Positions 42,439 to 53,488 of a stretch of DNA of 64,000 nt are shown one piece after another. The DNA is taken from NCBI RefSeq assembly GCF_013426205.1, contig NC_089424.1, forward strand, positions 3,224,001 through 3,288,000. Direction: 5' to 3'. A model generated the notes under the pieces. The model was not told where the DNA came from. It saw nothing but the letters and a program-made list of their open reading frames with translations, and ran no database searches. Origin of the DNA: Metarhizium brunneum. Its lineage: Eukaryota > Ascomycota > Sordariomycetes > Hypocreales > Clavicipitaceae. Each line of letters starts with the position of its first letter. The first letter of the stretch is position 1. Position numbers and translations under genes: made by a program.

Positions 42439-43474
42439 CGAGATCCAGTCAAGGATAGTCTTTGTTGCGTTATACGCCATCATTCATTGTTTCTGCTGCT
42501 GACGCCATGGTCAAAGGGGTGTGTTGGCTCGTTCAATGGCCATGCTGAGACCACTTCTCGCAGTCTTTACAAGGAATGAACACTTGCATCCAGAGAGCAA
42601 GATGCTAGCCAGTGGCATTCTCATAACAGAGCTACATTTGCCACCATTTCTCCAGTGTTCTCAAGTAGACTGGGACGTCGGATCCGTCTGGCTCATCGTA
42701 TACTAGCATAATACACCTTCCAGAATTTGTACGCCATCAAACACAATCGCCAATCGAGAGAGCAAGGTGGCTGTACGATCCGGAACCGAAAATCAACCCG
42801 TCAACGCGAGGGCCACATTCTCAACCGTGAAGCGCAATATTGTCAATATTCAATAACGCTGTCGTTATAACTTGTCAACTTATTTCCAAGCCGCTTTCCT
42901 CAGAAAAACCCTCTCTGGGAATAAAAACCTGACGCATGTCGGCTACACCTCAAACTGCCACGAATGCAAAGACTGACAACGCAAGCTCGTTGTGTATCCA
43001 ACCTTGCAGTATCAAAAACCCTATCGCAGATTTTCCGTTGTATCCTTTTCCGTTGTATCCTTTTCCGTTGTATCCTTTTCCGTTGTATCCTTTTCCGTTG
43101 TATCCTTTTCCGTTGTTTCGTTTTCCGTTGTTTCGTTTTCCGTTGTTTCGTTCTCCGATGTTTCGTTCTCCGTTGTATCCTTTTCCGTTGTACCGTTTTC
43201 CGTTGTTTTGTCTTTGCTAAAGTTATTCCAAGCGTTCTACAAGATATGTTAGTCCAGTTTTTATGCGTGGATGGCACAGCCGGTTTACTTGCCGCGGGCC
43301 ATATGTGAGAAGGCCATCTGTAGAGATACTATCAATTATATCAGCAGAATAATAGAAAAGAGCCAGTCACTGCGTCTCTCACGTCGAGGTCTGGTTGACT
43401 CTAAAAATACGTCAGCATTGTTTGCATCCTCAACCACCGTCGCCCCTAGACCTACCCAGATCGGGACCCAACTG
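42439..43474. other. intergenic with minisatellite
   Basis: Contains the 15-bp tandem array at 43031-43214. Open frames across it in four registers (42900-43277 on both strands) are created by the repeat period being a multiple of three and are not called as genes. Confidence 0.6.
43031..43214 (+). repeat. 15-bp minisatellite, 12 units
   Basis: Unit CCGTTGTATCCTTTT starting at 43035 and repeating every 15 bp through the unit at 43200. The first five units are identical. Units at 43110-43155 carry the variant CCGTTGTTTCGTTTT or close relatives (one has CCGATG). The unit at 43170 returns to the first type, and the last two are divergent. The period is divisible by three and the unit lacks stops in the three forward frames and in at least one reverse frame. 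Confidence 0.9.
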
Positions 43475-43762
43475 TCAAAATACTACATCGAAAAAGTCAG
43501 CGATCGGAATCATAGGCATATAAAGGGGCACTATTCTTCTCACATTATCCTGGTTTAAAAACACTTGGCAAGATGGTGCGATGCACCCGCAACTCCCCTT
43601 AACCGGGAGACAATGTTTAATCGCCGTGTCGTCTGCCGGACAAGGTTCATTAACGAGTGGAGGGTTAAGAGAACACCGTCTGGTTCCGTCGAGAAGTTTG
43701 TATTGAATCCATTGTCTTTTGCAATTGATGCATGCGAACTTTCGACGCCTGAGTTTGCACAT
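43475..43762 (-). CDS. short cysteine-rich protein, MC-x8-C family, copy F
   Basis: 95 aa, single exon. It begins MCKLRRRKFACINCKRQW, again with cysteines at 2, 11 and 14. Further cysteines lie at 30, 41, 51, 58, 60 and 65. It is more basic at the N-terminus than copies A-D and has a hydrophobic tail (IVPLYMPMIPIADFF). The frame extends upstream only to a TTG, so the Met-Cys ATG is the natural start. It lies about 2.8 kb from copy D on the same strand. Function unknown. Confidence 0.55.
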   Translation of the reverse strand: MCKLRRRKFACINCKRQWIQYKLLDGTRRCSLNPPLVNEPCPADDTAIKHCLPVKGSCGCIAPSCQVFLNQDNVRRIVPLYMPMIPIADFFDVVF

Positions 43763-44964
43763 TTTGAAAAGACTGTTGAAGGTTTGGTCTGACGCTGTTT
43801 GGCTCAATAGTCGAGAGAACAATGGTGAGATGGATCACGGCCAGAGAGGAGAGTAGCTTTGATTGTTGAGGCGGGAGCTTTTCTTCCGTTGCCCCCGAGT
43901 CTCTCTTGTGTCTTGAGGGTGTTTAAAGCTCAAACACACTTGCCAACAAGGTAAACAAAAAACCTGCAAAGGCAGGAATTTGCTATGCACCAGTCTCTCT
44001 CTTGCTTCGTGTTTTCTCTTTGTAGGTCCAGAGTGGAAAGCGCGCCCACTCCTTGCTTCCCAACACTCCAGCATGAGGCGTTTCAGTGAGCCAAAAAAAC
44101 CCAGGCTAGCAAGAATCACTATGAATACACTGACAGATGGTCGATACGGAAGAGGCCAATTCATTTGAACTTGCAAGTCAATCCTCCAATAATATTTACT
44201 TGTTGCGTGGCTCTTTCGTACTTGGTACTGTCCGCCTACTATGAACAGCACCCGCTCTTTGCTCCCAAGACAGTGAATGAATGATTGGCAAGCATGGGCG
44301 TTTCAATGAAGCAAAGACGCAGCCTAGCAAGCATCCCTGCAAACAGCTCCGGTCAGTGACGAATTTCTCAAAGGGCATTGTTGCAGGAGTAGCATGTCTC
44401 TTTTTTCTTCTTTTTTATCAACGGATTCATCTGATGTGGTAACTGTTCAACAATGCCATTTATGGAGGTGGCAATGCTCAACTCTGCGTCTCAACCAACC
44501 AATAACATCAATTCACACGCCTACGGGTTAGTCACCACTTATAGATACCATCGGTAGCAGGACCTATTGGCCTCATCCGAAGTATACACTAGTATCCCAT
44601 CATAATTTATACCCGTCAACGACCAAGTTAGCCCACTTAGCTGCCAACGGGTAATATAGCCCGGCACCGTAGCCAGTTACCTGATCCGGTTAACCACGTC
44701 CCGCCTCTCACCTGTACATATACAACATTCACGCCCAGACATCTGGAAAGCTAAATTTCCGCCGCGCCGTCTATCCCGGCCCAACCCTTTGACCCTCCAC
44801 GATGCCGTAGCGGAGAACACGGAGCAACTCGACCCCATCCAAGCCGAGGTCGCGCGCCACTCATAAACACCATCCCCCATCTCCATACACAAGCATCATC
44901 CGTCAACCTCTGCAAAAATCTCATCCCGCTCACCTCATCCACTTCCCTTCAAAATACGGCCAAC
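43763..44964. other. intergenic, no supported gene
   Basis: A 1.2-kb gap ending in the promoter of the small membrane protein. Frames at 43835-44251 and 44677-44892 (minus) have no domain; the latter begins with TTG. Nothing else is seen. Confidence 0.45.
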
Positions 44965-45460
44965 ATGTCCAAAGCGCTCCAAGTCACCTCGGTGGGATGG
45001 CTGCTCATCTCGCTGGGCCACACCGTACGTCATCAGCCAACGCCAGCCCCCGGCGCCCATCCACAAGTACATACTCACCCGTGACAGGCATCCGCCAAGG
45101 ACTGGCAGGAAAACGCAAAGTTCCAAACCCTCCCGCGCCTCGCCTATGCCTGCGCAAAAGCAGGCTGGTACCAGGGAAGCGGCTTCTTCATCATGAACGG
45201 CACGTCCACGACTCGCTCCCCCATGCACTGAGCTCCTTTGCTGACATCTTGCGCCCCCTCCCTTCCCAGCCCTCATCAACTATGCCTGGTCCAAGAACCC
45301 GGCGCTCCTGCGGGATCCCGTGCAAAAGGCCGTTGCCGGGGCCATGATTGCCATCATGTGGGCGAGCGGCTGGTGGTACGCCAAGAATGGGGTGACGAGC
45401 AATGCTGTAGCTGTTGGGGCCATTGGTGCGTTGCAGGGCTATTCTGCCTTTACTATCTGA
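44965..45460 (+). CDS. small integral membrane protein, 120 aa, with a GC-AG intron
   Basis: Exons 44965-45024, 45088-45199 and 45270-45460. The protein has hydrophobic helices in ALQVTSVGWLLISLGHT (about residues 4-20), AYACAKAGWYQGSGFFIMN (about 38-56), AVAGAMIAIMWASGWWYA (about 77-94) and the C-terminal AVAVGAIGALQGYSAFTI. I see the pattern of a short fungal four-helix membrane protein but cannot name a function. The second intron uses a GC donor (exon ...AACG, intron GCACGT) with a normal CAG acceptor. No in-phase GT donor is available and the reading frame requires this junction (MNALINYAWS). Confidence 0.75.
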
Positions 45461-45816
45461 TCGGCAAGACGGGGGTACATGTATGATGTATATGTATAGT
45501 CACTGAGACTTGTATTGTATATGCAATCGGCAAAGGATACTTTGCAAACCTAGCCAACCTTGACTCTTCGCTCTCCATGGGCTCTGTGCATGTCGCAGGT
45601 GAAACTACACATGTTCGGTGCGCACGGGTTTGACCCAAATCACCTTTCAGGTTGACTATACGCGTATAAGTATGAGTCTTGGCATCGAATGCCCTCTATA
45701 TTGGTATATCGTGGACCGTACCCTATCTAATGCTTATCTAAAATAGAAAAATAAACAAGAGCCACCCTTTCTATATCTTTGTGCATAAATCGTGTGAATT
45801 CGTTCATTTTCATCCG
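45461..45816. other. convergent intergenic spacer
   Basis: 356 bp between the small membrane protein (+) and MFS transporter (-) stop codons. AT-rich near 45720-45790. Nothing else is seen. Confidence 0.55.
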
Positions 45817-47579
45817 TCACTCCGGACACAACGGGTCTTCCGTCGCCGATTCATTCACAACTCCAGGTTCGCGACAAAAGGTTTCATCACCTGCACTCTT
45901 GTTACCGGGAGGCGGTCGGACAAATAGCAGCGCCATGAATGCAATACCGCACAAGAACGCCATATAGAACCAAGGCAGGCCGATAAAAATACCCCTGCGT
46001 TCTAGCCCGATATTAAACAGCTTCGCCAGCACCGGGCCGGCAATGAATGAACCCGATACTTCCATCATTCCAATGAGGGCGTACAGTTTCGAGATAGACT
46101 TGGCATCAACATAGTGCGACACCGTGGCTCGAGCGAGTGGGCTATCGGCAGCACCAAATGTCCCAATGAACAATCCGAAAAGAAAGAGGATTACATTTTG
46201 GCTAAAGGCTTCGATGAGGGCGCCAAGAATAATGAGAAACGTCGATACTTGGGTGAGGAACAAGTCTTTCCCGAATACTGTGAACTTGAATCGACGTGAC
46301 ACCAGAATCTCCGAGACCTTGGGTAATGCGACCAGAATAATGAGGTTGAGGACGCCCAGCGGTGACAAGAGCAAACTTGTCTCTGCAAGCTTCCATCCAA
46401 AGTGTTTGCTAATATACTGCGCCAATACCGAAGTATATGCCGCGAATCTGGCCGACTGAAAGAAGAAGGTGAGCAGTAAAAGGGGTATGTTGATATTCTT
46501 AATCATGTCCACAGAGTGCATCAGATCATCCAGACCCTTGCCGACATGCTCTTTGAAGGCTTGGGCGAATGTTTGGTCCTTGTTCCTCTTTGCTCTCGTC
46601 TCCACATTCAAGGTCTCTGGGATGAAAAAGAAGATGCAAAGCATAAATGGCGTGACAGTCAAGGCAACGTAGACTGGCACCCACGGCCCGAAGTTGGTCA
46701 TTAAAACACCAGCAAGTAGAGGGCCGATGAGGCCGCCAAGAGTAGCCCCAAAGGTGAGATATAAGAAGCTAGCCGCCCTGTACTGGATTGTCAGTGTTTG
46801 TTGTCGCGACGGAACAGGAAGGGTGAGCCATGCGTGTCGCCCGTGAATACACGTACTTTTGTTGCTCGGTGCTGACATCGGCAGCAACAGCGTACAAGGT
46901 ATTGAGCAAGACCGGTACACCGCCGCCTAGCAACGCCCAGAGCGAACCCGTCATGATAATATACGGATTTCGACGAAGGGTGTCTTGGAATACGCCAAAC
47001 ATGAGCGGCGTGAAACTGAATGAAATGGCAAGACCAACATAAGCAAGGACAGCCGTGGGCTTGCGGCCGATACGGTCAGCCAACATGCCGTAAGGGAAAG
47101 TGACCAGCAATGCTAAACAGCGTCAGCGTTCTGCATTTGTAGTGTGTACGGTACGAGCGTCTAGACGCACTCATGACGGAATTAAACAAGCCGCACCACC
47201 CGATCAGAGACGCCAGCTGGGACTGCACGTCATCTACTTTGCATTTCATCTCGTCAATAATATCGTATGAGTCGTCCTCATAATGTACATGACACAGCGC
47301 ATCTTCAATCAGTCGATATACGGGGATAAGAAGCAGCATGCCACTGGATGTGATACAAAACTTCATAACAGCGGCAAGAAACACAATGGTTCCGGGTGTC
47401 TTGGCTTGCCATGGCGCAGCCCTGATAAGAGGTCTCGTTGGTAACGGCTCATCGGGTTGTTCATGAGTGGGCGTTGTTTCTGGCTCAATGCCAGCATCTG
47501 CTTGCTCCCGTTCATCATGGGTGAGGAACGGAGCGTCCTCTTCCCACTCCATTTCTGATTCAAGCTCGACCTCGGACAT
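45817..47579 (-). CDS. MFS transporter
   Basis: Three exons: 47579-47171, 47112-46857 and 46777-45817 (introns 58 and 79 bp, GT-AG); 541 aa. An acidic cytosolic N-terminus of about 60 residues is followed by 12 predicted membrane helices. The MFS signature between helices 2 and 3 is GMLADRIGRKP, just after LLVTFPY. A long loop with ETRAKRNKDQTFAQAFKEH (about residues 290-310) separates the halves. GLFIGTFGAADSPLARATVS lies in the second half. The substrate cannot be read from sequence. It is divergent from the binding-protein-like gene at 48431, an unusual pairing for a fungus. Confidence 0.9.
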
Positions 47580-48430
47580 GGTGCCTCTTTCTGGGTGCGG
47601 GTTTTGCTGAAAATTTATGGATGAGGGGGTTCGCAAAGCGTGTGCAAGTGTTTTGCTGGATTTCAAAGTAATGCAATCGAGACATGGAAGCGGCTCAAGG
47701 TTCAAGATGCTCTCCCAGAAGCGCGAGATGCTTGATGCCAAATTTAAGGTTTTGAGTTGAGCTGTTGAGCTGTTCAGCTGAAGATTAATTTCTATCACGG
47801 GAAAGAGCCATGAGGGATAAGAGCCATACACTCATCACGTCTGCGGTGGCGCTACGCCACCTTCAGCCCTAGCATTCCATCTGTTCATCGTATTCCCAAC
47901 ACTGAACCCGATTGATTGATTACGTGGATTACGAACGGAGTTATTGCCCCTTGGCACGAGACTGTTGCGGATTACGTCTCGGATTTAACTTGTGGTGGGG
48001 GCGACACCGAGACGAAAACTATTCCATGGGCCAAAGTACTTTGCTATCGCGAGCCAGACTGTACCATACGATAGCACGTTAGCGTATACTTGGCAGCAGG
48101 CAAACCGGCATCTCTCGATTGGTGGTGACTTGCTTGACGTTGGGCTGAACCACACACGTGGAAATACACTCGAGTACCCTATATTGACGCATATTTATGA
48201 TGAGATTAACTACCTTTAATAAACCTATGCCGGAATCATTTGAATAACGGCACCTTGGGTCTGCTCGTGTCTGTTCGCAAATTCTGGGTCAACTGAAAAT
48301 GGAGCATTGAATCTCCAGTCTGCTTCACGACTAGTACTGTTGCAATTGCCGCACTCCCCCCTCTCCCCACCATCAGGAATAATCTCTCACATCACCGACT
48401 CAATCAGGCATTCCCAACCCAGACGTCAAA
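47580..48430. promoter_or_regulatory. divergent promoter region of MFS and binding-protein-like genes
   Basis: An 851-bp shared upstream region. The minus frame is open a little upstream of the chosen MFS start (to 47831) but has no transporter character. No repeat is seen. Confidence 0.5.
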
Positions 48431-49397
48431 ATGTCGTCAGAAGGTCTGCGAATCGGCTTTGTGCCGGAGCACTTTTCAACGCCCATCCACTTTGCTCAGA
48501 AACACTACGGTCTCGATGCCACACTGATACCCTTCCCCTCCGGCACTGGACACATGATCACCGCCATCCGTGCAGGAGAGATTGACATCGGCATCGGCCT
48601 GACGGAGGGATGGATTGCGGGACTCGGCAAAGAAGGAATTGAAGGCGACGGAGGATATCGTCTTGTTGGCACATATGTCGACACTCCGCTTTGTATGTGA
48701 TGCCTCAAGAAGGATTGACCCTCCTGTACATGGGCCAACGCCGCTAACACGCAGCTAAACTCACCTACTTGCAGGCTGGGCCATCTCGACGGGGGCTGAA
48801 CGCCCGGAAATCACATCCGTGGCGTCTCTAAAAGGCGGCAAAATCGGCGTGTCCCGCATCGGCTCTGGGTCCTACGTGATGGGCTTTGTCCTCGCCGACC
48901 AGCAAGGCTGGCTTGCCGACAAGACTCACTTTTCCGACACGGTTGTCCTGCATAATTTCGAGAACCTCCGCAACGCAGTCAACTCTGGCGAGGCCGACTT
49001 TTTCATGTGGGAGCATTTTACGTCCAAGAAGTACTACGACGCTGGTGAGATTCGCCGCGTTGGTGAAATCTACACTCCATGGAGCAGCTGGAAGATTGTT
49101 GCGTCTACCAAGTTGACCAAGAGCGGGGATGCGCGGGTGAAGACGCTGTTTGAGAAGCTTGACCAGGGCATCAAGCACTTTAACGAGAATCAAGACGAGG
49201 CAGTCGAGTATATTTCTACGGAGCTGGGGTACACGGAGCCGGATGCAAGGGAGTGGCTAAAGACGGTCAAGTTCCCGGCTCACACGGAGGGCGTGAAGGA
49301 TGAGGTTGTGCGAAATTGTGTGAGTGTGCTTAGAAAGGCTGGTGTTTTGGTGGAAGGCAAGGGCTTGGATGTTGATGCCATGGTTGTAAAGGTGTGA
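48431..49397 (+). CDS. periplasmic-binding-protein-like (type 2) fold protein, cytosolic
   Basis: Two exons: 48431-48692 and 48775-49397 (82-bp intron, GT-AG); 294 aa. It begins directly with the fold: MSSEGLRIGFVPEHFSTPIH, then PFPSGTGHMITAIRAGEIDI and GIGLTEGWIAGL. The second lobe has SLKGGKIGVSRIGSGSYVMG, FENLRNAVNSGEADFFMWEH and YTPWSSWKIVAST. This is the nitrate/sulfonate/NMT1-like solute-binding-protein fold of bacterial ABC importers, known in fungi as single soluble proteins. There is no signal peptide and no ABC permease nearby. The ligand and role (small-molecule binding or an enzyme-like function as in Thi5/NMT1) are unknown. Confidence 0.83.
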
Positions 49398-50446
49398 TAC
49401 TCGTCAGTTAACACATACAATAGTAAAAGGCGTGCATCGCCAAGTGAAAGCCATGTAATCGTCTCTGTCTCAGAGCACATACGCTGTGGTTCTAGTGACT
49501 GAACCTATGGGACAAGTTAAGTTTACATACATTTGAAGCAGGCCTAAGTTTGCAGAAACCTGAGTAATGTCCAGGGCTGTACTTTGTATACCATGAACTT
49601 GGCAAGCCGTATTGCAGCTGGTGTCTAATGATCAGGTTTGGCCCTATTGCTAAATATAGTCACAGTCTGCAGTTGCTCCGAACGCCTTGGCATTGGTGGT
49701 ACTAACCTACTTGTGCCGTGATTAGGTTATTATGAATACGTGAGCCATCTTGCCCTGTGGGTATATCTCAAAAGAATCACACCATGGCACTGCTCAGAGA
49801 AAGCACGCCCAGCTTGACCGCAGCCTCGGTGGACCTTGTGTCTTGGACTCTGTCTTGGGCTCTGCGCGAAGCAGCTGGGCAGATTCGGATCTTGTCCAGA
49901 CATGGACACACCTGAGCGCCCGTCATTGGCCCAACGATTGATTGATGGCTAACCCGGCTGCCGCGGGAAGTTGCTGGTGCCTTGGCCCGCCGCTTAACCC
50001 CCGAACGTCCAGGGTCCCGGGCACCCTCCCAGCGAATGACAGCGCTCTCAAATCCAATAACGGCACCAGACCTGACTTGACTTGACTTGGCCGTCGGAAA
50101 AATAGAACAACTGCATGTGCCCATGGCGCCCGACATTGGAGTTTAATCTCCATCTCCATCTCCATTTGGATCAGACCCTTTTGCATTCTCCAAGTCAAGT
50201 TTCCCTCATGCAGCCCGACCTGGAATACAGAGCTTTCCGACCGAAATAGAATATCTTTTTCGCTTCATTCGTTTCTATTTGCAGTTGCCATTCAGTTTTA
50301 ATTGCGCCCTTGGCCTTGTGCCACCGTTACACATGTGACCTTGTGCCTCCTTTTTCCCGCCCGGCACTACGGAGTACATCATCCTCAAAAACGCCTCAGC
50401 GTCGTTGTCGCCAGTCGTTATCGCTGCCGCCGCCAAATGAACTACC
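49398..50446. other. intergenic, promoter of the DMT transporter
   Basis: Contains one TACGGAGTA (50368-50376) and a short simple repeat (CTCCAT x3 near 50147-50165). No gene is seen. Confidence 0.5.
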
Positions 50447-51943
50447 ATGGCGACTTCAAACCTACGACATGTTGGCGAAGACGCCTTCGATAGCTCCGCT
50501 GATGCAGCCGACGCGAGTCATAGGCGCTTGCCCAGCGGCCATAGGGGTGAGGCGGTCGAAATGATAACGTCGACGGATTCGCTGGGGTCGCAGTCGCCGT
50601 TGCCGACGAAACGGCCTGCACTTTTGGCTCATATGGGCCTGGGAGGCGTGGCTAGAAGGACACTGGGCATCTGTTTGCTACTGGTGACGGTTTTCCTATG
50701 GACATTGTCCAATTTTCTTGCGAGCGTGAGTAGGCCATCCTTGGACTCGTCTCGTTTCAAACAGGGCTAACCGGCCGCAGTTCATCTTTTCCGACCACAC
50801 ATACGACAAGCCATTCTTCCTCGTCTACATAAACACCTCCATCTTTGCGATCTCATTGGTACCAATGTTTACGAAATACTTGCTCAGGAACGGCGTACGG
50901 GGCATGCGCCACGACTTGATTCAAATGTGGACAGAATACAGACAACAGAGCTCATATACGAAAGCCGCGACAGAGGACGACGACCTCGACAATGAGAGAT
51001 TGATGGCGGGCAGCGAGACGGCTGTAGAGGCCATCCCCAGACTCGACGAAAAACTAAGCTTGCGCGAAACAGCGATTCTCAGTTTGGAATTTTGCATGCT
51101 TTGGTTCTCTGCCAACTACTTTGCATCGGCGTGTTTAGAGTACACTAGCGTGGCGAGCGTTACGATTCTCACGTCCACAAGCAGCGTGTGGACATTGGTC
51201 TTTTGCGCATTACTCCGCGTCGACCCATTCTCCGTGCGGAAACTCATTGGCGTCTTGGCCTCACTTGTTGGCGTAGTGTTGATTTCGACTGTTGATTTGA
51301 CTGGGAAGAGCGACGAGAACAGAGGATCCTTCCCGCACAAGACAACTGGACAGATTGCCGTTGGTGATTCAATGGCGCTCCTCAGTGCCGTGATTTACGG
51401 CATGTATATTACGGTGATGAAGAGGCGGGTGGGTAACGAGGAAAAAGTCGATATGCGGCTCTTCTTTGGCTTGGTGGGCGTGTTTAATCTTGTCTTGTTG
51501 TGGCCTTTATTTTTCATCTTGCATTGGACCAATATCGAGCCTGTGAGTCTGCTTACCTCTCACTATGAATGCTCGCCGACTGACGCTGGGTTTAGTTTGA
51601 AATGCCCCCATCTGGCAACATTTGGATGATTATTATTGTAAGTTGACCCCTCGTGGACTGAGACATGTTCAGGACTGATAATGCTCAGGTCAACTCGCTG
51701 GCCTCATTTGTCAGTGACATCGCTTGGGCGTTTGCTATGCTCTTAACCACTCCGCTGGTCGTGACTGTTGGGCTTTCTCTCACCATCCCCTTGTCTTTGA
51801 TCGGGGAGATGATACAATACGGACAGTACTCAAGCTTTATGTATTGGATCGGCGCAGTGGTGGTATTCATGTCATTTGTCTTTATCAATAATGAGAGCAT
51901 GGAAAATGGGGACAACGAGGAGAATGGTCGGGCGGAACGGTGA
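50447..51943 (+). CDS. DMT-superfamily transporter (SLC35F/Thi74-like)
   Basis: Four exons: 50447-50725, 50781-51542, 51596-51637 and 51689-51943; 445 aa. The polar N-terminus of about 70 residues contains a Ser/Thr-rich segment. About ten membrane helices follow: GICLLLVTVFLWTLSNFLAS (about 74-93), then after an acidic loop WFSANYFASACLEYTSVASV and TILTSTSSVWTLVFCALL, with LIGVLASLVGVVLISTVDLT as in EamA repeats. The third exon is only 42 bp (FEMPPSGNIWMIII). The family is vacuolar or plasma-membrane-located in yeast (YML018C/THI74); the substrate here is unknown. Confidence 0.88.
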
Positions 51944-53488
51944 ACGGTATAAACAAGCATAGGGGCTTCAAGATAGCGCTTGCGTAATTATGACGATTTC
52001 GACGACGGCGAATGTCTCGCAGACTGCATTCTGCCATGACCAGAGCCTTGGAAACCAGCTGCCGGCGGCCGGCCAAGGATGCCAGGCACGAGAATTTATG
52101 CGGTGACCACGTCTGGCAGTTGCAGTGGACCGCCAAATGACCCATTCGGATTCATCGCCGACGACCCCAGCGCCCTGCCCCACGCTCACCAAGTGAGGTC
52201 GTACTGGTTTGTCGCTGAGCGGATCTTGCAAGGGAGAGTACTAATGTCCATCTTTTTTCTTTTGGGCCGCAACGTCTTTATTCTTGTTATTATTGTTAGA
52301 TCGCATAGCGTACCCAAATTACAAATGCCTAGCAGACAGTGCAAGTGGAGGAGGACCAGGCATGGACGCTTAGTCTCCCCGATGGCGCGCGAATTCCTCG
52401 ATCTGCGGAGCCTCAGGTCCGTAAAAGTGGGCGGCATTAACAGGAACAAAAATGGGATTTGCAGACATTCATGGCATTCTGTGATTTCCATCCGACTCTC
52501 CATGTTTTATACGAGTGCTACCTCTCCTGCCTCTCCTGCTTCTCTATCCTGCCAACTCCACCAATACCGACTCTTGGCACTCAAGACGCCTTTGCTGTCT
52601 GCGGCTATTCAAGATCCGCAAATCGGTAGCGAACATTGAACGCAGTACGGGCCCGACTCCCGAGCAAACCCTGGTCAAGTCAACTTCGTTTCTGGGCCCC
52701 AGGTATTAAAGCTGAGGCGATTTCAACACAGACCAGCGCAGCGGTCGAGCCCGGTGACAGATGATGATATTTTCCCGTTGTTCAAGTCGCCAACTCTGAA
52801 CATCGAGGCCAACCTGCCGCTGTTCATATTCGCTGCTTCAGCTGCGGTTTCTCGTGGTCTGAGTTTCATGGCTGTACTACGACGTCGATCTATACAACGC
52901 AGCATCACAATGTGTTACCACTGCCTCGTTTGACAGTGCCGAGTGTCAATGTCGCCAAGTTGGACCTTTTATCTGACAGGCCAGTGAGGAACAGAAAGAA
53001 ATAATGTAAAATAGCAAACGCAAAACAGATTCGACGTTGCACCCAACTTGAGAGGAACTGAACGGACAAAACTGGTCTGCGTCAGCAACCTTCTCCAGCG
53101 CATGGGCTCTTGCTACCTATTGATAAATCAAGGACATTCTTGGTGGATGGCGACCAAAGTTTCACAAAGTAGATATTTTTATACGTTGGGAGACTGGAGT
53201 GCTCTTCGGAAGTGCTTGACAGACTGTATTGGAGAAATCCGAGCAAAGTTGGGCTCGACTGGGTAGTTACTACCGTTTTCGCCACTCCATGCCCCGACTC
53301 GGGCCATTCTGCATCTATCAGGCAATTTGAACTCTCTTCAACTCGTTCGTGCCTATGTTCCCTTCTGCCGCCAAACGAACCTAAGACGAAGAATTCCAAG
53401 TTGCAAAATAGCCTCTTCGCTTTCGAAAAATTCCCTTGTTTTCTTTATTATAGAAACATATCTTACACCCCGGAATAAAGAAAACGCC
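51944..53488. other. intergenic, no supported gene
   Basis: A 1.5-kb gap. A plus-strand frame of 186 codons (52079-52639) starts with ATG and has one hydrophobic stretch, but shows no family, no signal peptide and no splice-supported extension. The heme-oxygenase frame is open back to a TTG at 53327. Confidence 0.45.

Noticed and set aside
42900..43277. Four overlapping frames across the minisatellite
   Set aside because: Open only because the 15-bp unit has no stop in those frames; no other evidence of coding.
52079..52639. Plus-strand 186-codon ATG frame after the DMT transporter
   Set aside because: No homology recognised, mixed composition, one hydrophobic stretch only; most likely chance.
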